Shown piece after piece: positions 18,436 through 26,641 of a stretch of 64,000 nucleotides of DNA. The notes under the pieces are model-generated. The model did no database searches, was not told where the DNA came from, and saw nothing but the letters and a program-made list of their open reading frames with translations. The position numbers and the translations under genes were made by a program. Source of the stretch: Stentor roeselii (Eukaryota > Ciliophora > Heterotrichea > Heterotrichida > Stentoridae); contig RSEH01000056.1 in assembly GCA_006503475.1 (NCBI GenBank), positions 62,001 through 126,000 of the forward strand. Reading direction: 5' to 3'. Positions within the stretch are counted from its first letter, which is position 1; each line of letters starts with the position of its first letter.

Positions 18436-19170
18436 CTAAAGCTTAGTAACTATGTTAATCCCGTCTGCTATTGGCAGGATGAAATTCTTTACCCTTTTGT
18501 CCTTTTGCAGTTTAAGGCTGATGTTTCTCAAAGAAACTGTCTTAATATCATTGACAGTCAAATCTGCGCATCTATTAGACCACAAAACATTATCAACGGC
18601 GATCATTCCTCCTTTTCTAATTAACTGGATCAATTTTTCATAATAAACATCATAATTAGGCTTATCGGCATCAACAAAAGCAAAGTCATAAGTTCCACTT
18701 TCACCATTATCTATCAATTATTGAAGATAATCTGCCGCCGGGCCTAAAACCAGCTGAATTTTATCTTCAATTCCCGCAATTTTCCAGTAATTTTTTGCAA
18801 GATTTGTAAAATTTTCGTCAATATCCAAAGCCAAGAGTCGTCCTTCAGGTCCAAGTCCTCTCGCGATGCTGATCGAAGATGCTCCTGTGAAGACTCCAAC
18901 TTCGATGCATTTTTTCGCACCTGAAAAGCGAATCAACGACTTGAATAACTCACATTCGTACCTTTGAGTCATCATCTCGAATTCAGGTCCGAATGTTGCT
19001 AAGGTTTCTTTTTCAAGATTGTTTCTGAGTGGATCTGGACGAAGGCCGACGTTTTTCAGGTAGGAGCAGGTTTCAGGAGAATAGAAGATAAAGTCTTTGA
19101 AATCTGGTGTATTGATGTTCGATTCTGAGAAATATCGCTTGAGAACTGATACTCTTCTTGAAAGACACAT
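18436..19170 (-). CDS. Class I SAM-dependent O-methyltransferase with an internal TAA
   Basis: 245 codons from ATG (AAATAAATG context) to the final stop, in one frame interrupted by TAA at 18718-18720. The SAM-binding motif CIEVGVFTGASSISIA is in the first part; the metal-binding motif VDADKPNYD and VDNVLWSN are after the TAA. This is the COMT-like (Pfam Methyltransf_3) family, which methylates catechols or similar acceptors using SAM and a divalent metal. The N-terminus (CLSRRVSVLKRYF) could target mitochondria. The TAA follows DYLQ, where relatives usually have an acidic or polar residue. No GT...AG segment of 14-16 nt spans it, so an intron does not explain it. The gene may be disrupted, read through or contain a base error. 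Confidence 0.8.
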
Positions 19171-19414
19171 TTATTTTGGATAATTTACGGTAAGAAATTT
19201 AATGTTTTTGATTAAGACTAAGAATTGATTAAGAATTTAGACCGCTTATCTAGATTTTTTTAATTTTGTTAACTTCAGGTATTGGAATAATTTTTTATGA
19301 TTTTGATGATTTATTCAAATAATTTATATGAAGTTAATCCTGTAGTTGAATATGATTTGAAATTGTTTGGAGTATTTGTGTTTATTTCAATATGAGATCA
19401 TAATAAAGTTAAAG

Positions 19415-19774
19415 ATGCAAAGTACTCCTCAATTCAAATTTTCAAGTAACATCTACAGTCAAAATGCGAAAGATCCGCGAAATGGAATTTCTCAGACTTC
19501 AGCTAATAACCTCGATGTGGCATTGTACTGGGAGTCAATGCAGAAAGAATCTCTTAGACCAACAACATCAGTTCAATCTCGAGACCATTTGAAAGAGATG
19601 TGGACGATGCCTGAGAACAAGAGGTCATCTCAAAGTAAATACCGAGAAGTTTACAAGAACTCTGATGAGCTGGCTCAGATAATAAGCGATTCTGACAAGA
19701 CCCATCACAAAAAGAAAGACTGGCTGAAGTCATTTTTCGAGTCTTTGCATAAAAATAAACATTTTAATAGGTAA
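19415..19774 (+). CDS. Hypothetical protein, 119 residues
   Basis: The first ATG of the open frame is at 19415 (MQSTPQFKFSS). I do not recognise the family. It is polar, Ser/Lys-rich and lacks hydrophobic segments. SKYREVYKNSDELAQIISDSDK is a helical stretch, and the C-terminus is basic (KKDWLKSFFESLHKNKHF). It is the first gene of a five-gene plus-strand series with almost no spacers; its TAA is 2 bp before the next ATG. Coding status is supported by the frame and placement rather than by homology. Confidence 0.5.
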   Translation: MQSTPQFKFSSNIYSQNAKDPRNGISQTSANNLDVALYWESMQKESLRPTTSVQSRDHLKEMWTMPENKRSSQSKYREVYKNSDELAQIISDSDKTHHKKKDWLKSFFESLHKNKHFNR

Positions 19775-19776
19775 TC

Positions 19777-20310
19777 ATGAAGCCTGTCTGCTCAGAAAAT
19801 CGATTAAACGTCCAGTCTTCATTTAAACCTGCAAAAAAAATTATGGGAAAGAAAAATTTAAGTATCGCTACTTTTGAGTATATCTGGCCTTCTTCGATTC
19901 CTGACAAATACAAGCACAACATGATGAAGCAAAATTTGACTGAAGTAAGTTTGAAAAAAACTAATAGAAATACTTTGAAATTTTTAGAAGAGACTCAAAA
20001 GTATATCAATCGAATTAGAAATCCTGAGTTGAGTGGTGACTGCCACTTAAGCAACGAAAAAAAGCCGCGACTGACAAAAAAACCTAAAAACATCAACCTT
20101 CTTCTAAGCACAAAACTCGATTCATTAGGTAAAGGTCTAATCACAAAAAGAAGACAACTCTTAAACCCACTCGAGCCTTCACCAAATGTATCATCCCATT
20201 TCCAGACTCATAAATCCATCAAATCATGTCGAATAATCACTCTTTCCCTTTACCCAGAACCTCAAATAATATCCACTCACCGTGAATCATTCTCCCAAAT
20301 CCATAAATAA
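19777..20310 (+). CDS. Hypothetical basic protein, 177 residues
   Basis: An ATG to TAA frame. No domain recognised. It is basic and rich in Lys, Asn and Ser (KKTNRNTLKFLEETQKYINR, KKPRLTKKPKNI, ITKRRQLLNPLEP). No membrane segment or signal peptide is visible. The final TAA overlaps the next start codon by one base (TAATG at 20308-20312), an arrangement that is common in bacteria but rare between separate eukaryotic genes. Function unknown. Confidence 0.55.
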   Translation: MKPVCSENRLNVQSSFKPAKKIMGKKNLSIATFEYIWPSSIPDKYKHNMMKQNLTEVSLKKTNRNTLKFLEETQKYINRIRNPELSGDCHLSNEKKPRLTKKPKNINLLLSTKLDSLGKGLITKRRQLLNPLEPSPNVSSHFQTHKSIKSCRIITLSLYPEPQIISTHRESFSQIHK

Positions 20311-20798
20311 TGACTTTCCACCTATTCCTTCTATCTTCAGTCCTTTCATGCAAACTTTCATCCTTAGGCAACGGTGACTGTCTTCCTTCCTCAAACGTGT
20401 CTCTAAACTTCTGCAAAGGTCTAGTCGAGAAGTCCATCTGCGTCCCTCAAGTCCAAGCCGAGTGGAACTGGACCTCTCTCGACAAAGAACGCGAGATAAG
20501 AGCAGCTTTTGTAATCCAAGTGGAAAAAATCTTAGATCTTGAAGTGAAAGGTGTAGGAGGCGAGTTCAGCAAGAACATAGAATGCACAAACACATTAAAG
20601 GCGATTATGTGTCAGATAAACTTCCCTTTCTGTGTAAACGACACGAGTTACGCGGTTTGTGGAAAAGGTTGCAATTATTTGCAACAGAACTGCCTGACCA
20701 CAGTAGACGTTTGTGAATTAAGTGAATTCGTTGTTCCGAATATATCATTCTGTTCTTTTGGTTTTTTGGTGCAGGTGGCTTTAGTGGTACTTTATTAA
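20310..20798 (+). CDS. Secreted cysteine-rich protein with a Frizzled-like region
   Basis: 162 residues. A signal peptide is at residues 1-14 (FHLFLLSSVLSC). Ten or more cysteines follow. The segment from ECTNTLKAIMC through INFPFC to CGKGCNYLQQNC has the spacing C-x8-C...P-x-C...C-x3-C-x6-C of the second half of a Frizzled cysteine-rich domain. The last residues (FLVQVALVVLY) are hydrophobic and end the protein, as in a GPI-anchor signal. Potential N-glycosylation sites are NVS, NWT, NDT and NIS. A cell-surface or secreted role is likely. The Frizzled comparison is by cysteine pattern only. Its start overlaps the preceding stop. Confidence 0.65.
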   Translation: MTFHLFLLSSVLSCKLSSLGNGDCLPSSNVSLNFCKGLVEKSICVPQVQAEWNWTSLDKEREIRAAFVIQVEKILDLEVKGVGGEFSKNIECTNTLKAIMCQINFPFCVNDTSYAVCGKGCNYLQQNCLTTVDVCELSEFVVPNISFCSFGFLVQVALVVLY

Positions 20799-20803
20799 TA
20801 AAT

Positions 20804-21567
20804 ATGATACTGAGAAGCATCGCCACTGACAAGTTCAGTATCAGGAAGTTCTATAAACAGGTCTTCGTGAAAGAAACGTCTGAAGGCTTTTCAGTCTTTC
20901 TTGATACCCGACAACTGAAAACTCCATCAGGTTCTTTGATTTCACTGAAGTCTCATTTGCTGACTTTAGCAATGGCAAATGAGTGGCAGTCACAAAAAGA
21001 ATTCATAAAGCAGTTCACTATGCCTTTAGTAATTTAGAAATAGAGCCAGTTGGTCATCACTGCCACTGACCTGGACAAGATGAACATTCGACATTTGTTC
21101 ATTTCGAGGATTTTGTCGTTCTTTGATGCGGATTCCATCTGGTAAGGTTTAACAAGCTACAGGTTGGAAGAAGATGAAGAAATTCATTGTCCTATCTTGC
21201 AACATATGAAATCAAGATTTTCTATTGATTTTCCTATTTGTGAAGGTGAATTTAAATAGGCTTTGATGTTCCTGCTTTTCAAGAATCTCATATTTTGAAC
21301 TTTAGAAAATATCTTGAAGGACTTGATAGATTTCATCTTGTGGCGTTGGAATCGGCTGTTAGTTTATGTAAAAGTGTCGCGATTGGAGAGGCACTTTTAA
21401 GTCAGGTAGTTGGCATTCAAACTGCTTTGACCTGTGCAAGACTCGAAGAAGAAAAGCAAATTCTCGAGAACGGAAGAGTAGAAGGATCACATGACATCGA
21501 CGAGATAAACATGCTTCACATCCTATCCGCAGCTCGTAATTTAGTAGTTCTCAAATCTTGGCCATAA
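20804..21567 (+). CDS. ATPAF2: ATP12-type mitochondrial F1-ATPase assembly chaperone, three introns
   Basis: Four exons give 239 residues: 20804-21028, 21044-21141, 21157-21245 and 21260-21567. The product starts near FYKQVFVKETSEGFSVFLDTR, continues with the ATP12 strings LKTPSG and LAMANEWQSQ, then DSICYRLEEDEE, and ends with helical LVALESAVSLCKS and EEEKQILENGRVEGSHDID. ATP12 (ATPAF2 in human) binds the alpha subunit of F1 before assembly in the mitochondrial matrix. The start (MILRSIATDKFSIRKF) is Arg/Ser-containing and may be the targeting peptide. Introns are 15, 15 and 14 nt. The start is 5 bp after the previous stop (TAATAAATATG). Confidence 0.88.
21029..21043 (+). other. 15-nt intron (GTAATTTAGAAATAG)
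   Basis: Removing this segment joins TMPL to SQLVITATDLDK and bypasses an in-frame TAG. It has GT and AG ends and an A at position 10. Confidence 0.88.
21142..21156 (+). other. 15-nt intron (GTAAGGTTTAACAAG)
   Basis: An in-frame TAA is removed, and TG joins C to make Cys in DSICYRLEED, which matches the expected ATP12 position (often written DTxCYR). A is at position 10. Confidence 0.88.
21246..21259 (+). other. 14-nt intron (GTGAATTTAAATAG)
   Basis: The exon before ends FPICE and the exon after reads FDVPAFQ. The frames differ by 14 nt, and this is the only GT...AG segment that joins them, forming Gly across the junction. The A six bases from the 3' end is kept. A one-base assembly error is the alternative. 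Confidence 0.65.
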
Positions 21568-21581
21568 CCAAGTCAATAAAT

Positions 21582-24500
21582 ATGAGTGACAACAACGAAT
21601 CAAATGAAAACAAGCCAGATATCGACTTTTTAGTAGAAACTCTGAGAAAGACTCAGAGTCTGATGCAAACAAGTCAGCAAAGCTGGGCCAAAGAGCGCGT
21701 CGACCTCGAGTCACAATACCAAGCCTTAGAAAAAGCAAGCAAACGGCAACTTGACTCTTTAAAAGGCGAAAACAAGCTCTTAAAAGACGAACTCGGCAAG
21801 TCCTCACAAGGCAAAGAATCAGAAACCTCCGTCAGAAACCGTCTTTTAAAAGAAATCGAAAGAGTTGAGCAGAAGTGTCTCGACAGGGAATCAACCCTGC
21901 ACCATGAAAACGAAATGCTTAGACGTGAGATTCGAATCCTCAACAAAAAAATCGAAGAACGAGAAAAAGAGCTAAAAGAAGAAAAATCTAAAATTCAGAA
22001 CTTTTTAGAAATCGCTCGAAAGGACTCAAAAAAGAGAGAAACTGATTTTCAGCAGAATTACGAAGACATTATCGGGAAATTTGATAGACTCAGCAAAGAA
22101 CTCAGCTGGAAAAACGAAGAAATCGACACACTTCGCTCGGACTACGAAGAAAAAATAAGAATCTTGACACAAGAAAAGGCGAAATCAGAAACTGAGTGGA
22201 TTCGAGACCATCAGCAGAAATTCGAAGACAACTTCAGCTTCGGAGAAGTTCTGAAAGAAAAGGAAAGACTCATCGATGAAGAGATCCTTAACGTGAGGAA
22301 CGAAATGAAACAACAGGAAAATTTTTATAAAAGCAAACTTGACCAGGCAAGTGAGGAAAAGTCTCAACTTCTCATCAAAATTCAACATTTGAAAGGTATT
22401 AGTGATGAAAAAGATGAAACTCAGAGAAAAGAAATTGAAAAATTGAGAAAAGCAAATTTGAAACTTGCTGAATCTTGTAAAACTCGTGAATCTGCTTTAG
22501 AGTCACAACTTCTGGCTTTGAGAAGTGAAATTTTTCAACTTAATTCGAGGATTGAGGAAAGAGAGTCCATGTTTGCATCGATTACTCTGCAGAAAACTGA
22601 AGATATTAAAAAGTATCAGGAGTTGTTGAAGAGGCAGGAAAGTTTGATTGAAGGAAAAGATGCGATTTCGATTGCTGGAACTTTGAGGAATGAGTTGAAG
22701 GTTAGTCTTGAGTTGCTGAAGGAAAAGGAAGAGCAGATTAAAAGTATTAGAGAACTTTATATTTCGAGTAAACAGGGAGAACGGAGGAGTATTACTAAGA
22801 CTATTGCCTCGACTCAGCAGTTACTTTCGGATATTAATAAACAGCAGACTATGCTGATGAATGAGCAGATGAATTATACACAGACTTTGATTAGTTTGGA
22901 AGAACACGCAACCAAGAAAGAAAAAGAAAACCTAGAAGAAATCACAAACCTAACCCAAGAGCTTCAAAACCTCCGAAAAGAACTAGTTGAGATCCGAAGT
23001 CTAAAGCTAGAAGAGCAGATCTTCACCTCAAAAGAAAAAATAATGATTTTAGAGCAAGACCTAGACCACGCGAAGAAGAACCTAATGAACTACGTGATGA
23101 GTGTTCAAGCATTAGAAGAGATGTTCGAAACAAAGAAAAAATACGGAATCGATTCCTTCGACATGAACGACGTGAACAACAAGTTAAAACTAGAGATCGA
23201 CAGACTCAACGCAGAAAATCACAGCCTCGTCGAAAACCGTCGAAGACTTGAGGAGTTCTACACCCAAGAAACCCAGAAACTTCACATTCTCCTCGAACAG
23301 AAAAACCTCGAAATCCAGCAAGTTCAATCCCGTGTTGATCGACTTAAAAACATCAAAGCTTGCAAGGAACTCAAAGAAATCAAAACTTGGGAAACAAGAC
23401 AAGCTGCCTTGCAAAAAACAATAAAAAGTTTAGAAGGACAACTTAAGGTCCTTACTACTCAAAATGCTTCGAGAAAGCAACTCTTGAGCTATGAAGAGAC
23501 TTTAGAAGCTGAAGAACTTAAATTGTTAAGGAAGGAAATTAATAACAAGGAAGAATGGGTGGAGGATATGAAGGAAGCGTGGAAGAATGAGAAGGAGGAA
23601 TTGGAGAGGAATATGGAAAGACTTAGAAATTCGGTTTTTACTTTGAATGCTGCTCAGGAGAAGAGAATCGCAGTGCTGGATGAAGAATTCACTTTAGTCA
23701 CTAATGAACGCAATAGACTCAGTGAGTTTTTAGTCAAAATGCAGAAGATGATTGAAAAAAGCATTAATTCCAAGATGATTATAGAAAAAAACGCTGATAT
23801 GTTGAAAAAGATCATTGATGACTGCTATGCTGATACTATTGAAACTCTTAGAAATCAAAGCGGGGAGCTTAAAGAAGAAATGGAAAAAGAAGCTAAACTT
23901 ATGAAGGAAGAAATGCAGGTCATCAAGGAAAGTCTCAATAACGACATAAAAAACCTCAAGTTCATGAATGACGGGCTTAACAAGCATGTGATTGCTCAAG
24001 AGGAGCAGCTTCAAAAGCACTCAACTCTCGTAAAAACTCTAAAAACAAACCACAACAAAGAACTTGAGCATTTTCGAAGCCAGATCTCAATTTTAAAATC
24101 AGTGACTCTTCCAAAGAACTCATGTTTGAATGACGAGAAGCAGACCCTGGCTAAAGAACTTTCTAGAATCACTTCACTTGTCAATAAAAAAGATGAAGAA
24201 TCACGCAAGTTACTTCTTGAAAAGTTAAAAGTGATTGAAGAGCTTATTCTTCTTAAAAAGTCGAACCAGGCAGAAGCCTCGCTTCATGAAGACTTTTTGA
24301 ATAAAAACTCTGACCTTGACCTTAACATTATTCATGATGAGGTCAAAGGGCTGAAGCTTATGGAAGAAGAAAGAGAAAAATTACTGAAACAGGAAAGAGA
24401 AGCCTTGTCTTCGGTTTTAACCAAAATTAAAAATTCTGTTAAATCTTTGCAGATGACTAATGAAGGAGAGGTTCAGTCTTTGTCTCAAGAACTTGCTTTG

Positions 24501-24704
24501 TTAAATCATAAGTTGTCTATTCTGCAAAATGATAAAGATTTGCTTATGAAACAAAGAGATGAAGCGCTTTTAAGGGTCAGTCGCACTAAAACTCTTGATA
24601 AGAATAGCAAGACTGACTTGAGTAAATTGGTTGAGTTCATGAAAACGCAGGAGCAGGTAAGGAATAAATTGTTTGGACTTGAAAAAATGAACACCCGAAA
24701 GTAG
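21582..24704 (+). CDS. Long coiled-coil protein, 1040 residues
   Basis: The first ATG in frame is 21582 (MSDNNESNENKP), in the context CAATAAATATG, 14 bp after the ATP12 stop. Almost the entire protein is heptad-patterned and highly charged (Glu, Lys, Leu, Gln), with few Pro or Gly, from about residue 15 to the C-terminus. I recognise no globular domain. Such proteins in ciliates are usually structural parts of basal bodies, fibres or vesicle tethers, but the sequence cannot say which. The wobble positions switch from G/T-rich to A/C-rich near 22905 and back again further on, within this single gene. Confidence 0.8.
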   Translation: MSDNNESNENKPDIDFLVETLRKTQSLMQTSQQSWAKERVDLESQYQALEKASKRQLDSLKGENKLLKDELGKSSQGKESETSVRNRLLKEIERVEQKCLDRESTLHHENEMLRREIRILNKKIEEREKELKEEKSKIQNFLEIARKDSKKRETDFQQNYEDIIGKFDRLSKELSWKNEEIDTLRSDYEEKIRILTQEKAKSETEWIRDHQQKFEDNFSFGEVLKEKERLIDEEILNVRNEMKQQENFYKSKLDQASEEKSQLLIKIQHLKGISDEKDETQRKEIEKLRKANLKLAESCKTRESALESQLLALRSEIFQLNSRIEERESMFASITLQKTEDIKKYQELLKRQESLIEGKDAISIAGTLRNELKVSLELLKEKEEQIKSIRELYISSKQGERRSITKTIASTQQLLSDINKQQTMLMNEQMNYTQTLISLEEHATKKEKENLEEITNLTQELQNLRKELVEIRSLKLEEQIFTSKEKIMILEQDLDHAKKNLMNYVMSVQALEEMFETKKKYGIDSFDMNDVNNKLKLEIDRLNAENHSLVENRRRLEEFYTQETQKLHILLEQKNLEIQQVQSRVDRLKNIKACKELKEIKTWETRQAALQKTIKSLEGQLKVLTTQNASRKQLLSYEETLEAEELKLLRKEINNKEEWVEDMKEAWKNEKEELERNMERLRNSVFTLNAAQEKRIAVLDEEFTLVTNERNRLSEFLVKMQKMIEKSINSKMIIEKNADMLKKIIDDCYADTIETLRNQSGELKEEMEKEAKLMKEEMQVIKESLNNDIKNLKFMNDGLNKHVIAQEEQLQKHSTLVKTLKTNHNKELEHFRSQISILKSVTLPKNSCLNDEKQTLAKELSRITSLVNKKDEESRKLLLEKLKVIEELILLKKSNQAEASLHEDFLNKNSDLDLNIIHDEVKGLKLMEEEREKLLKQEREALSSVLTKIKNSVKSLQMTNEGEVQSLSQELALLNHKLSILQNDKDLLMKQRDEALLRVSRTKTLDKNSKTDLSKLVEFMKTQEQVRNKLFGLEKMNTRK

Positions 24705-24725
24705 TTATCCTAAGTATTAAAACAA

Positions 24726-25406
24726 TTAACTATTCTGCGCAACAACCTGCAAAACAACCCCATCCGTAACTTTATACTGATGCAAAAACCCATCATTTCT
24801 CAATTCCTTTCCATTAAAAAACATTCGAATCCTATCAACAGGTAAACAAAACTTCTCAGAATACATTTCCTTAACAATCCTACAATTCGATGAGGTATTG
24901 ATTTTAAAACTTTCATCTTTAAACCTTGCACATCTAAGTGTGATTTCAATATCATCCCCTTTGAAGTTATCAGGAAGTTTAGAAGGAATTTTTTCACTTC
25001 CATACTTGACAGCTTCATTAATGACATAAACAGGCAGGTCATATCTGTATCCCTGCTCATCAAAAGTAAGCATCAAACTTCCACTTAACATCGAAAGGCC
25101 TGAAGACTTGACAATTTGTTCAGCTGTTGTTGGCTGGGGCTCTAAACAAGCCGCTCGAAGGACGCTCCAGACTTCAGGGTTGCCTTCAATGCGGGTGTCC
25201 CAAAACTCATCAATTTTCTTTGAAATTTCTTCTTTTGTTGAATGAGTCTCCCATGCTGGCGTCCTTTTGCAGCCTTTGCCTACTGTCTTGTTTTCTATGG
25301 AGGACTTACCGTGAACTATGAAGGTCAAGTTACCTAAACGGACTGTTCGCATTCGGGAAAAACCTTGGCCGGAACCAGAGTTTTGACATACGCAGCCTGA
25401 ACCCAT
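24726..25406 (-). CDS. UBTD2: UBTD1/2-like ubiquitin-domain protein
   Basis: 226 residues. The N-terminus MGSGCVCQ has Gly2 and nearby cysteines, a likely myristoylation/palmitoylation signal as in human UBTD proteins (MGGCVG). The UBTD/DC-UbP domain is at about residues 50-135: KIDEFWDTR, VWSVLRAACLE, TFDEQGYRYDLPVYV. A ubiquitin-like domain ends the protein (MFFNGKELRNDGFLHQYKV). UBTD proteins bind E2 enzymes and ubiquitin and influence turnover of target proteins. A 15-nt GT...AG segment free of stops lies near codon 30 and could be an unremoved intron; see findings. The convergent coiled-coil gene ends 21 bp away. Confidence 0.85.
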   Translation of the reverse strand: MGSGCVCQNSGSGQGFSRMRTVRLGNLTFIVHGKSSIENKTVGKGCKRTPAWETHSTKEEISKKIDEFWDTRIEGNPEVWSVLRAACLEPQPTTAEQIVKSSGLSMLSGSLMLTFDEQGYRYDLPVYVINEAVKYGSEKIPSKLPDNFKGDDIEITLRCARFKDESFKINTSSNCRIVKEMYSEKFCLPVDRIRMFFNGKELRNDGFLHQYKVTDGVVLQVVAQNS

Positions 25407-25795
25407 TTTTTATTCAATTTTGAAGGTTTCTAGGATAGTTTTAAGGGTTTAGAGGTGGATTGCATTTGGAAGGTTGAATAGTTGAGGGAGATTGGGAGAA
25501 GTTGGGTTGAAGTTTTATTTTAATGGTTGAGGATTGTGTGTTGGAGTGAAGGTTTCATTTAATGATGGAGAATTATATCTTGGATGTGAAGGGAATTTAA
25601 TCATTAAATATTGTAATTTGGAGTGAAATATAAAAATATAAATACTATAACTTCTCAAATTTACTTTGAAAACCTCAGCCAAAAAAAATCTAAATAATTA
25701 ATTAATCCTTAAAATCCACAACCCTCTAAATCCTCCATTCCCAAAAATCCCAAATCCCTCACCCTACTTTCCCAAAACTCCACTAACAATAAAAA
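25407..25795. promoter_or_regulatory. 389-bp divergent intergenic region with mirrored strand composition
   Basis: The left part (to about 25610) is G-rich and nearly C-free on the plus strand; the right part (about 25640-25795) is C-rich and nearly G-free. Each flanking gene thus has a G-poor coding strand upstream of its ATG. No ORF of note, no recognisable TATA box apart from A/T-rich stretches in the middle near 25625-25650. Confidence 0.55.
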
Positions 25796-26626
25796 ATGAA
25801 GAGACAAGAAGACCAAGAAGACCTATACCCTCAAGAGTTAATAATGAAAATCCAGCTCGACAGACAACAAATCCCCTTAGCCGAGCAGAAGATAATCCAA
25901 GAAGACCTAAAAAAAGAAGAAGAAAAGCTGATAAATAAATTAATCATCGCTGACTCCTTCAGCACCTTGACCTGTTCACATACAGACTGGGAATTTTCTA
26001 ACTTCAGCACAGTAGACAACAAGCCAAGCGACATTCGAGGTGACTGGCTTCCAGCGAATCTTCAAAGTTTTTCCCACGGGTTACAACTGAGATCCTTGAT
26101 TTTAAGGTCCCGGCCAAGCATGTCCTTGCGAACCTTAGGCTGCGAGATGCGTATTTCCTTAAGACTTTCAGGAGACTCAACATTGTGGGTCATGTCCAGG
26201 GGTCTTGGGGTGCGAGACCCGGATTCTGTTGTAGTGAAGGTGAAGAAAGAGCAGGACACTCAGAGAGTTTTTCTTATTTTCGGAGCACATATCGGGAAAA
26301 ACCATGAATTTAGATTTTTTAAGAAACAGGAACTTCCTGAAAGTGGAGATGCAAGCGAAGATTGGATCATTCAGGATTTTGTTGAACTTAAGTTGACAAT
26401 TATTGATAATGGTGATGATCGTGTCTTTGTCACTGCTATGGCTAGTAACAAAAGGGTGATTACTATGTCGTGTAATAAATATATTCCCACCTTTAGGGAG
26501 TCAAACATATTTCTTGCAGGATCGGGGGATAGCGTTTTACTTAAAAATTTCACTGCTCGGCAAATTGAAAGGGTTCAGTTGGAAGTGATGCAAAACAACC
26601 ACCATGAGTGCTGTGTTAGTTTTTAA
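25796..26626 (+). CDS. Hypothetical protein, 276 residues
   Basis: An intact frame from ATG (CAATAAAAAATG context). The N-terminal 50 residues are a charged helix (QKIIQEDLKKEEEKLINKLI). The rest alternates beta-type segments (WEFSNFSTVDNKPS, LSGDSTLWVMSRGLGV, KVKKEQDTQRVFLIFG, VFVTAMASNKRVI, YIPTFRESNIFLAGS), which could be a jelly-roll or LamG-like sandwich. I cannot name a family. It ends with a Cys pair (HECCVSF), a possible lipidation site although not a standard CaaX box. The convergent gene ends 15 bp away. Confidence 0.6.
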   Translation: MKRQEDQEDLYPQELIMKIQLDRQQIPLAEQKIIQEDLKKEEEKLINKLIIADSFSTLTCSHTDWEFSNFSTVDNKPSDIRGDWLPANLQSFSHGLQLRSLILRSRPSMSLRTLGCEMRISLRLSGDSTLWVMSRGLGVRDPDSVVVKVKKEQDTQRVFLIFGAHIGKNHEFRFFKKQELPESGDASEDWIIQDFVELKLTIIDNGDDRVFVTAMASNKRVITMSCNKYIPTFRESNIFLAGSGDSVLLKNFTARQIERVQLEVMQNNHHECCVSF

Positions 26627-26641
26627 TGATAGTTTAATGAT

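Noticed and set aside
21582-24704. Possible operon for ATP synthase assembly with the coiled-coil neighbour
   Set aside because: The neighbours show no mitochondrial features, so shared function is not supported even though spacing is tight.
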